From assembly GCA_937901435.1 (NCBI GenBank), contig CALGTJ010000054.1, positions 1-5,038 on the forward strand: a DNA stretch of 5,038 bases, in the 5' to 3' direction. The notes under the pieces are model-generated. The model saw only the letters and a list, made by a program, of their open reading frames with translations, was not told the origin of the DNA and did not search any database. Source of the stretch: an uncultured Rhodobacter sp. GTDB lineage: Bacteria > Pseudomonadota > Alphaproteobacteria > Rhodobacterales > Rhodobacteraceae. Below are positions 1 to 5,038 of this stretch, piece by piece. The position numbers and the translations under genes were made by a program. Positions within the stretch are counted from its first letter, which is position 1. The number at the start of each line of letters is the position of its first letter.

Positions 1-40
1 GGGCCTTGCTCTGGTCGAAAACGCCTGCGAAATTGCGGCG

Positions 41-1288
41 ATGGATAGCACAATCGCCTCAAAGACCTATTACCGCCTCTGGCGGATCGCGCGACGCCTT
101 TGGGTGCGGGCCGCGCTGATCTCGACGCTGGCCGCGCCAGCCGCCCTTTCGGCCAGTTCTATGGCGTGGTTGGTGCCAGAGAGCCTGTCCAACGTGGCCT
201 CGGCCGACACCTTGTCCAGCCTGCTCGAAGTGTTGGCCTCGTCGATGCTGGCGGTGACGATCTTTTCGCTGTCCGTGATCATTTCGGCCCGCCAATCGGC
301 CTCGTCGCAGGTCACGCCGCGCAGTCACCAGATCCTGATGGAAGACCGCACCACGCAGAACGTACTGGCGACCTTCCTCGGGTCCTTCATCTATTCATTG
401 GCCGGGATTATCGTCCTTGGCACCGGCCTGTACGAGGGCGCGGCGGTTACGGTGATGCTGGGCTTTACGCTGGTGGTCATCGCGCTGGTCGTGATCGCAA
501 TCCTGCGTTGGATCGATCATCTTGCAGAACTTGGCTCTGTTTCGGCCACGACTGGCAAGATCGAACGCGCAGCGGCTGTCGCGCTGGATGCCCGCCAAAA
601 GCTACCCTGTCTTGGCGCGCGCCCGCTGACCTGCGGTCAGCTGGAGGTGCCTGAACGGGCAGAGAACCTGCGGGCGTGGGAAACCGGATATGTGCAACAT
701 ATCGACCTCAAGGCGCTGTCCAAACTGGCGGTGTCCTGTGATTGCAACATTTACGTGGTGGTGCAGCCGGGGGAGTTGGTCAGTCCGGGCGAAATTCTGG
801 TCTATTTCACAGCGGATCTGGACGAAGAAAGCCTGAAAAGGGCCTTTACCCTCGCAGATCGGCGCGTGTTCGAACAAGACCCCCGCTTTGGAGTCATTGT
901 GCTGTCAGAGATCGCGCAACGGGCGCTGTCACCCGGCGTCAATGATCCCGGAACGGCAATCGATGTGCTGACCCGTCTGGCGCGGGTGCTGGGCAGATAC
1001 CGCGACGAGGCGGACCCGGCCCGCAAGGTGCGCCTGCCACGGGTCTGGATGTCAGCGGTGACGGCGGATGAATTGGTGCGTGACGCGTTCGATCCGATCG
1101 CGCGCGACGGGGCGGGTTCGGTCGAGGTGCAGATCCGCCTGCAAAAAACGCTTGGGCTGCTGTCAGACAGCGGTGACAACACAATGACAAAAGCCGCCCG
1201 CGCCGCCTCTGCCCGTGCGTTGGAGATGGCTTTGCCTGCCTTGCAGCTAGAGGAACATCGCGAGCGCATCACAGCTCTGGCCGCGTAG
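41..1288 (+). CDS. DUF2254 family predicted membrane protein
   Basis: This is a 415-residue membrane protein of the DUF2254 family, whose molecular function is not established. Four hydrophobic stretches, near residues 22-46, 62-82, 107-129 and 133-156, predict four inner-membrane helices, followed by a soluble C-terminal domain of about 255 residues. Family landmarks I recognise are TIFSLSVIISARQSASSQ (73-90) running into EDRTTQNVLATFLGSF (101-116), GYVQHIDLKALSKLA (216-230), and EIAQRALSPGVNDPGTAID (290-308). The segment VVVQPGELVSPGEILVYF (239-256) looks like a small beta-rich fold. No cleavable signal peptide is evident. ATG at 41 is chosen because the basic, aromatic N-terminus followed by a first helix fits the family. 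There is no clear Shine-Dalgarno before it, and the frame stays open to position 2, so a start further upstream cannot be excluded. The gene converges on gcvP, so no operon link with the glycine cleavage genes is implied. Family assignment is firm; role is unknown. Confidence 0.9.
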   Translation: MDSTIASKTYYRLWRIARRLWVRAALISTLAAPAALSASSMAWLVPESLSNVASADTLSSLLEVLASSMLAVTIFSLSVIISARQSASSQVTPRSHQILMEDRTTQNVLATFLGSFIYSLAGIIVLGTGLYEGAAVTVMLGFTLVVIALVVIAILRWIDHLAELGSVSATTGKIERAAAVALDARQKLPCLGARPLTCGQLEVPERAENLRAWETGYVQHIDLKALSKLAVSCDCNIYVVVQPGELVSPGEILVYFTADLDEESLKRAFTLADRRVFEQDPRFGVIVLSEIAQRALSPGVNDPGTAIDVLTRLARVLGRYRDEADPARKVRLPRVWMSAVTADELVRDAFDPIARDGAGSVEVQIRLQKTLGLLSDSGDNTMTKAARAASARALEMALPALQLEEHRERITALAA

Positions 1289-1295
1289 GTTTGAG

Positions 1296-1393
1296 TGGGG
1301 CAGCCCCCCAGACCAATGTGAAAGCTGGGGGGGCAGCCCCCCAGACCCCCCCCAGCCCCCCAGACCCCCCGGAGTATTTTCACCAAGATGAAA
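1296..1393. repeat. C-rich intergenic repeat element, Rhodobacteraceae-type
   Basis: The 13-mer CAGCCCCCCAGAC occurs exactly three times, at 1301-1313, 1334-1346 and 1353-1365. The first two copies are preceded by G runs (1297-1300 and 1327-1333), which can fold back on the C runs. The array ends in CCCCCCGGAGTATTTTCACC and then AAGATGAAA (to 1393). From general knowledge, similar C-run plus GGAGTATTT...AAGATGAA strings recur between genes in Rhodobacteraceae, often after stop codons. The element lies wholly between two convergent genes. Its function is not shown by the sequence; transcription termination or 3'-end protection is inference. Confidence 0.7.
1325..1344 (+). terminator. GC-rich hairpin after the DUF2254 gene, possible terminator
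   Basis: CTGGGGGG (1325-1332) pairs perfectly with CCCCCCAG (1337-1344) around a 4-base loop, GCAG. It starts 36 bases after the DUF2254 stop codon. The bases right after the stem are C-rich, and the only T run is TTTT at 1377-1380, so this is not a canonical intrinsic terminator for the plus-strand transcript. It may still end or protect the 3' end. The same palindrome forms in a minus-strand transcript. Confidence 0.45.
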
Positions 1394-1401
1394 GGGACGC
1401 T

Positions 1402-1422
1402 GAGGTAAAAGAGATTTACCTC
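1402..1422 (-). terminator. Hairpin downstream of gcvP, possible 3' end of the gcv operon
   Basis: An 8-bp perfect inverted repeat, GAGGTAAA (1402-1409) and TTTACCTC (1415-1422), encloses a 5-base loop. On the minus strand it begins 16 bases past the gcvP stop codon, which is where an operon terminator is expected. The sequence after the stem in that direction lacks a proper T tract (only CCCTTTC), so termination may be weak, Rho-assisted, or helped by the G-run structure that follows. Position and symmetry are seen directly; the terminator role is inferred. Confidence 0.5.
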
Positions 1423-1438
1423 GCGCCCTTATGGATTG

Positions 1439-4288
1439 TTACTCTGCCGCTTCGAGGTAATCCTCTAACGGGGGGCAGGTGCAGACCAGATGACGGTCGC
1501 CATAGACGTTGTCGACGCGATTGACCGGCGGCCAGTATTTGTCGACGCGGAAGGCACCTTTGGGGTAGCAGCCCTGTTCGCGCGTGTAGGGTCTGTCCCA
1601 GTCGCCCACCAGATCCTCGACCGTGTGTGGCGCGTTTTTCAGCGGGTTGTTCTCGGCGTCGATTTCGCCTGTCTCAACGGCGCGGATTTCTTCGCGGATC
1701 GCGAGCATGGCGTTGATAAAGCGGTCGAGTTCGGCCTTGGTTTCAGATTCTGTAGGTTCGACCATCAAGGTGCCAGCCACCGGCCAGCTCATCGTTGGCG
1801 CGTGAAAGCCGTTGTCGATCAGGCGCTTGGCGATGTCATCGACGGTGATATGGGCGCTGTCCGCGAAAGGGCGGGTGTCCAGGATACATTCATGGGCGAC
1901 ACGGCCATTGCGGCCCTTGAACAAGACTTCATAGGCCCCCTCCAGCCGTTTGGCGATGTAATTGCCGTTGAGTATTGCCACTTTGGTGGCTTGGGTCAGG
2001 CCCTCTCCGCCCATCATCAGGCAATAGGCCCAACTGATCGGCAAGATTGCGGCAGAGCCATAGGGCGCGGCAGAGACAGGCCCCTCGGTGCCGCCGGTTT
2101 CGGGATGGCCGGGCAGATGCGGGGCAAGATGCGCCTTGACGCCGATCGGGCCCATGCCGGGGCCGCCGCCGCCGTGGGGGATGCAGAAGGTCTTGTGCAG
2201 GTTCAGGTGGCTGACATCGCCACCGATGTCGCCGGGGCGGCACAGGCCGACCATGGCGTTCATATTCGCGCCGTCGATATAGACCTGCCCGCCGTGCTTG
2301 TGCGTGATCTCGCAGACCTCGCGCACGGTTTCCTCGAACACGCCGTGGGTCGAGGGATAGGTGATCATGCAGGCGGCCAGACGGTCGCCCGCCGCCTCTG
2401 CCTTGGCGCGGAAATCATCCAGATCAATGTCGCCATTGGCGGCGGATTTGGTCACCACCACATCCATCCCCGCCATCTGCGCGCTGGCCGGGTTGGTGCC
2501 ATGGGCCGAAACCGGGATCAGGCAGATCTTGCGGTCCGGATCGTTGTTGGCACGGTGATAGGCAGCAATCGTCAAGAGGCCCGCATATTCGCCCTGCGCG
2601 CCTGAATTGGGCTGCAATGACATGGCGTCATATCCGGTGATCTCGCAGAGCTTGGCACTAAGATCGTCGAGCATCTCGTGATAGCCCTCGACCTGATTGC
2701 GCGGTGCAAAGGGGTGGATATTGGCGAACTCTGGCCATGTGATCGGCATCATCTCGGCGGCGGCGTTCAGCTTCATCGTGCAGGATCCAAGCGGGATCAT
2801 CGCGCGGTCCAGCGCCAGATCGCGATCCGCCAAGCGACGCATATAGCGCATCATTTCGGTCTCGGCGCGGTTCATGTGGAACACAGGGTGCGTCAGGAAA
2901 TCCGAGGTGCGGTGCAGGGTCTCTGGCACGCGGTATTCCTGCGTCAGCCCGGCCTTGCGGTCGTGAATGCCAAAACTGTCCCAGAGGCGTTCGATGGTTT
3001 CGGGGCGCGTGCTCTCATCAAGGGTGATGCCCAGCCGGGTCTTGCCGACCACGCGCAGGTTGATGCGGTGCCGCGCAGCCTCGGCAAGGATTGCGCCTTG
3101 CAGGGGGCCCACCTCGACCGTGATCGTGTCAAAGAAGGACTCTGGCAGGACGGTGAACCCGGCTTCCTCTAGCCCTCGGGCGACGCGCACGGTTTTGCGA
3201 TGCACACGCTGGGCGATGGCGCGCAGGCCCTCGGGACCGTGGAACACCGCGTAGAACGAGGCCATCACCGCCAGCAGCGCCTGCGCGGTGCAGACGTTCG
3301 AGGTGGCTTTTTCGCGGCGGATATGCTGTTCGCGGGTTTGCAGGCTGAGGCGATAGGCCTTGTTTCCGCGCGCATCAATCGACACGCCGACGATACGGCC
3401 GGGCATCGCGCGTTTATGGGCATCATGGCAGGCCATATAGGCGGCATGCGGCCCGCCAAAGCCCATGGGGACGCCAAAGCGTTGGGTCGAGCCGACGGCG
3501 ATATCGGCCCCCATCGCGCCGGGTTCCTTGAGCAGGGCCAGCGCCAGAGGGTCTGCGATGACGATGCCGAGCGCCTTCATGGCGTGCAGGGCGGCGATCT
3601 GGTTGGTGAAATCCATCAGCCCGCCATGGGTGCCGGGATACTGAAAGATCCCACCAAACAGCCCTTCGGTCGGCAGGTCGCGCGGATCGCCCACGATGAC
3701 CTCGATCCCCAAGGGTGCCGCGCGTGTCTGGATTACGGCGATGTTCTGTGGGTGGCAGTTTTCATCGACGAAAAAGCCGAGGGCCTTGGATTTAGACACA
3801 CGTTGCGCCATCGCCATGGCTTCGGCGGCGGCGGTGGATTCGTCCAATAGCGAGGCATTGGCGATATCAAGCCCGGTGAGATCGCAGACCATCGTCTGAT
3901 AGTTCAAAAGCGCCTCTAGCCGACCTTGTGAAATCTCGGGCTGATAGGGCGTGTAGGCCGTATACCATGCGGGGTTTTCCAGTATATTGCGCTGGATCGC
4001 GGGTGGGGTGATCGTGCCGTGATAGCCCTGACCGATCATCGACGAGAACACCTGATTCTTCTTGGCCACCTGCCGCATATGCCAGAGCAACTGCCGCTCT
4101 GACTTGGGTTTGCCGAAATCCAGCGGCTTGGCTTGCCGGATCGAGGCGGGGACAGTTTGCTCGATCAACTCATCGAGGGTTTTCACGCCCAGAACCTCCA
4201 GCATCTCGGCCATTTCGCGGGGCGAGGGGCCGATGTGGCGCAGATTGGCAAAGTCATAGGGGCGGTATTCGGTGGGCGTGAAGGGCAT
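1439..4288 (-). CDS. gcvP: Glycine dehydrogenase (decarboxylating), glycine cleavage P-protein
   Basis: The P-protein is the PLP enzyme that decarboxylates glycine and transfers the aminomethyl group to the lipoyl arm of GcvH in the cytoplasm. The 949-residue length matches the single-chain type rather than the split GcvPA/GcvPB type. The N-terminal half (about 11-440) shows [10 protein letters not shown] (17-26), [13 protein letters not shown] (146-158), [19 protein letters not shown] (265-283) and [13 protein letters not shown] (319-331). The C-terminal half (about 450-949) shows GSCTMKLN (501-508), [10 protein letters not shown] (594-603), the PLP-binding [10 protein letters not shown] with Lys699, and the glycine-rich loop [11 protein letters not shown] (706-716). 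EPTESE (844-849) and the tail [15 protein letters not shown] are also typical. ATG at 4288 is chosen because [13 protein letters not shown] fits family N-termini and has GGAGA at 4295-4299 with a 6-base spacer. An in-frame ATG at 4456 would add 56 atypical residues overlapping gcvH and is rejected. Last gene of the visible gcvT-gcvH-gcvP order; no broken motif was seen. Confidence 0.98.
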   Translation of the reverse strand: MPFTPTEYRPYDFANLRHIGPSPREMAEMLEVLGVKTLDELIEQTVPASIRQAKPLDFGKPKSERQLLWHMRQVAKKNQVFSSMIGQGYHGTITPPAIQRNILENPAWYTAYTPYQPEISQGRLEALLNYQTMVCDLTGLDIANASLLDESTAAAEAMAMAQRVSKSKALGFFVDENCHPQNIAVIQTRAAPLGIEVIVGDPRDLPTEGLFGGIFQYPGTHGGLMDFTNQIAALHAMKALGIVIADPLALALLKEPGAMGADIAVGSTQRFGVPMGFGGPHAAYMACHDAHKRAMPGRIVGVSIDARGNKAYRLSLQTREQHIRREKATSNVCTAQALLAVMASFYAVFHGPEGLRAIAQRVHRKTVRVARGLEEAGFTVLPESFFDTITVEVGPLQGAILAEAARHRINLRVVGKTRLGITLDESTRPETIERLWDSFGIHDRKAGLTQEYRVPETLHRTSDFLTHPVFHMNRAETEMMRYMRRLADRDLALDRAMIPLGSCTMKLNAAAEMMPITWPEFANIHPFAPRNQVEGYHEMLDDLSAKLCEITGYDAMSLQPNSGAQGEYAGLLTIAAYHRANNDPDRKICLIPVSAHGTNPASAQMAGMDVVVTKSAANGDIDLDDFRAKAEAAGDRLAACMITYPSTHGVFEETVREVCEITHKHGGQVYIDGANMNAMVGLCRPGDIGGDVSHLNLHKTFCIPHGGGGPGMGPIGVKAHLAPHLPGHPETGGTEGPVSAAPYGSAAILPISWAYCLMMGGEGLTQATKVAILNGNYIAKRLEGAYEVLFKGRNGRVAHECILDTRPFADSAHITVDDIAKRLIDNGFHAPTMSWPVAGTLMVEPTESETKAELDRFINAMLAIREEIRAVETGEIDAENNPLKNAPHTVEDLVGDWDRPYTREQGCYPKGAFRVDKYWPPVNRVDNVYGDRHLVCTCPPLEDYLEAAE

Positions 4289-4294
4289 GAACTG

Positions 4295-4299
4295 TCTCC
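4295..4299 (-). promoter_or_regulatory. Ribosome binding site for gcvP
   Basis: GGAGA on the minus strand lies 6 bases before the ATG at 4288. It decides the gcvP start over the in-frame ATG at 4456 inside gcvH. The same GGAGAC core precedes gcvH. Confidence 0.85.
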
Positions 4300-4325
4300 G
4301 CGATGTGTCGGGATGAGCGAATGGC

Positions 4326-4347
4326 AAGCGCGCGGGGGGGCGCGCTT
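4326..4347 (-). other. Intercistronic hairpin between gcvH and gcvP
   Basis: AAGCGCGC and GCGCGCTT form an 8-bp perfect stem (4326-4333 with 4340-4347) around a loop of six identical bases, C6 in the minus-strand transcript. It sits in the 83-bp gap, 24 bases after the gcvH stop and about 26 bases before the gcvP ribosome binding site. No T run follows the stem, so it does not resemble an intrinsic terminator. An RNA processing or stability element that sets the gcvH to gcvP ratio is one possible role (inference). Confidence 0.6.
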
Positions 4348-4371
4348 GAAAAGGGTGTTGTGAAAAGGGGC

Positions 4372-4731
4372 TTAGCCGATGAACGACTTGTAAGCAGCTT
4401 CGTCCATCATATCGTCGAGCACCGACAGATTCTCGACCTTCATCTTGAAGAACCACGCGTCGCCCATGGGGTCTTCGTTCACCAGACCGGGGGTGGCGAC
4501 GATGGCGTCATTAACCTCGACGATTTCGCCATCCAAGGGGGCCAAAATGTCAGAGGCGGCCTTGACCGACTCGATCACCGCAACTTCGTCATCCTTGACC
4601 ACCTCGGTGCCGGGCTCTGGCAATTCGACAAAGACGACATCACCCAACTGCTCGCTTGCGTGCTCTGTGATGCCAACCACAACCAGATCACCCTCGATCA
4701 GCAGCCACTCATGTTCTTCGGTAAATTTCAT
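4372..4731 (-). CDS. gcvH: Glycine cleavage system H protein (lipoyl carrier)
   Basis: GcvH is the small lipoylated shuttle of the glycine cleavage complex. It takes the aminomethyl group from GcvP, presents it to GcvT, and is reoxidised by dihydrolipoamide dehydrogenase. The 119-residue product starts [10 protein letters not shown], typical of the family, and contains [19 protein letters not shown] (20-38). The lipoylation motif ESVKAASD places the modified lysine at Lys57. The C-terminal signature [17 protein letters not shown] (81-97) is intact, and the length is close to the usual 120-130 residues. ATG at 4731 is supported by GGAGA at 4739-4743 with a 7-base spacer. Only 15 bases separate it from the gcvT stop, so co-transcription with gcvT is very likely. 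Nothing is missing or unusual in the protein. Confidence 0.98.
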   Translation of the reverse strand: MKFTEEHEWLLIEGDLVVVGITEHASEQLGDVVFVELPEPGTEVVKDDEVAVIESVKAASDILAPLDGEIVEVNDAIVATPGLVNEDPMGDAWFFKMKVENLSVLDDMMDEAAYKSFIG

Positions 4732-4738
4732 ATTTTCG

Positions 4739-4743
4739 TCTCC
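4739..4743 (-). promoter_or_regulatory. Ribosome binding site for gcvH
   Basis: GGAGA on the minus strand lies 7 bases before the gcvH ATG and within the 15-base gap after the gcvT stop codon, so gcvH has its own translation signal despite the tight spacing. Confidence 0.85.
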
Positions 4744-4746
4744 AGT

Positions 4747-5038
4747 CTAGCGTTTGTAGGTCGAGGGCCGGAACGGCATCTCTGTCACAGTGGCAGGCAG
4801 GCGCTTGCCGCGCACCTCACCGTAAATTGTTGTGCGGGGGCCGGCTTGCGCAGTTGCGACATAGCCCATCGACATGGGGGCCTCTATGCTGGGGCCAAAC
4901 GCGCCAGAGGTCACAACTCCGATGGCCTCGCCACCCTCAGCCTGCGCGTAAAGCTGCGTGCCCGCCCGCATTGGCGCGCGTCCGTCCGGCAATAATCCAA
5001 CGCGGCGGCGCGTGGCCACGGTGTTGAACTGCTCCAGA
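4747..5038 (-). CDS. gcvT: Aminomethyltransferase, glycine cleavage T-protein (C-terminal part)
   Basis: Only the last 96 residues are visible; the gene continues past the right edge, so its 5' end and start are not in the window. GcvT moves the one-carbon unit from aminomethyl-lipoyl GcvH to tetrahydrofolate, giving methylene-tetrahydrofolate and ammonia. The visible part is the C-terminal barrel domain of the family: RRRVGLLPDGRAPMRAGTQL, then IGVVTSGAFGPSIEAPMSMGYV, YGEVRGKRLPATV, and the end MPFRPSTYKR, all characteristic. The stop codon is TAG at 4749-4747. The frame is read through to 5037 without interruption (LEQFNT precedes VATRRRVG), so the GTG at 5019 is an internal valine codon and not a start. 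Immediate proximity to gcvH and the same strand indicate one operon. An operon promoter, and a glycine riboswitch if present, would lie upstream of this gene, outside the window. Confidence 0.97.
   Translation of the reverse strand, partial: LEQFNTVATRRRVGLLPDGRAPMRAGTQLYAQAEGGEAIGVVTSGAFGPSIEAPMSMGYVATAQAGPRTTIYGEVRGKRLPATVTEMPFRPSTYKR

Noticed and set aside
802..1386. Minus-strand open frame (194 codons) opposite the DUF2254 gene
   Set aside because: It begins inside the C-rich repeat and runs antisense to conserved DUF2254 motifs; its glycine-rich start is simply the translated repeat.
1291..1524. Small plus-strand frame (77 codons) across the convergent gap
   Set aside because: It begins with TTG, its N-terminal half is the C-rich repeat translated as proline and alanine repeats, and it then runs antisense into gcvP.
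1490..2605. Long plus-strand open frame (371 codons) opposite gcvP
   Set aside because: It is antisense to well-conserved gcvP coding sequence, and its translation has no recognisable domain and is rich in G, A, D, H and R. Long antisense frames are expected in GC-rich genes with strong third-position bias.
3200..3850. Plus-strand open frame (216 codons) opposite gcvP
   Set aside because: It is antisense to conserved P-protein motifs, with low-complexity GC-driven composition and no family resemblance.
4289..4456. A 56-residue N-terminal extension of GcvP from an in-frame ATG at 4456
   Set aside because: It would overlap the 3' part of gcvH, lacks P-protein similarity, and passes through the intercistronic hairpin. 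The ATG at 4288 has a good ribosome binding site and a typical N-terminus.
4303..4995. Plus-strand open frame (230 codons) opposite gcvP/gcvH/gcvT
   Set aside because: It runs antisense across three genes and their gaps with no recognisable motif; a shadow of GC-rich coding sequence.
4747..5019. Independent 90-codon gene starting at GTG 5019
   Set aside because: The frame continues without a stop to the window edge, and the residues before and after the GTG match the C-terminal domain of GcvT, so it is an internal valine codon.
4732..5038. Glycine riboswitch or gcv operon promoter inside the window
   Set aside because: The visible sequence is gcvT coding plus a 15-base gap. Such control elements would lie upstream of gcvT, beyond the right edge.
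1..5038. CRISPR array, insertion sequence, tRNA or rRNA, phage or defence genes
   Set aside because: No spaced direct repeats of CRISPR type, no transposase-like protein or terminal inverted repeats, no tRNA-like cloverleaf and no defence-type domain were seen. Nearly all of the window is accounted for by four metabolic or membrane genes.

Overview
The window carries the 3' part of a glycine cleavage operon on the minus strand and, converging on it from the left, one plus-strand gene for a DUF2254-type membrane protein. The sequence is GC-rich. The protein sequences, the gcvT-gcvH-gcvP order with a single-chain P-protein, and a C-rich intergenic element ending in GGAGTATTTTCACCAAGATG all suggest an alphaproteobacterium, most likely of the Rhodobacteraceae (Roseobacter/Rhodobacter group). 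The taxonomic call is inference from recognised patterns, not from a search.

Layout. Positions 1-40 hold no identifiable gene; the reading frame of the next gene is open to the left edge. Positions 41-1288 (+) encode a 415-residue DUF2254 protein with four predicted membrane segments near the N-terminus. Positions 1289-1438 are the 150-bp gap between two convergent genes. It contains three copies of a C-rich 13-mer, a GC-only-type hairpin, a strong G-quadruplex candidate on the minus strand and a second hairpin just past the gcvP stop. Positions 1439-4288 (-) encode GcvP (949 aa), 4372-4731 (-) encode GcvH (119 aa), and 4747-5038 (-) encode the last 96 residues of GcvT, which runs off the right edge.

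How the genes work together. GcvP (PLP-dependent) decarboxylates glycine and loads the aminomethyl group on the lipoyl arm of GcvH. GcvT passes the one-carbon unit to tetrahydrofolate and releases ammonia. The fourth component, dihydrolipoamide dehydrogenase, is not in the window. Spacing is 15 bp between gcvT and gcvH and 83 bp between gcvH and gcvP, with a GGAGA ribosome binding site before both gcvH and gcvP. The 83-bp gap also holds a GC-rich hairpin that could tune or process the message. The operon promoter and any glycine riboswitch would lie beyond position 5038.

The coding content is ordinary metabolism plus one family of unknown function. I found no convincing sign of a new multi-gene system. 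The points worth a second look are the structured convergent intergenic region, the gcvH-gcvP hairpin and the uncharacterised DUF2254 protein.
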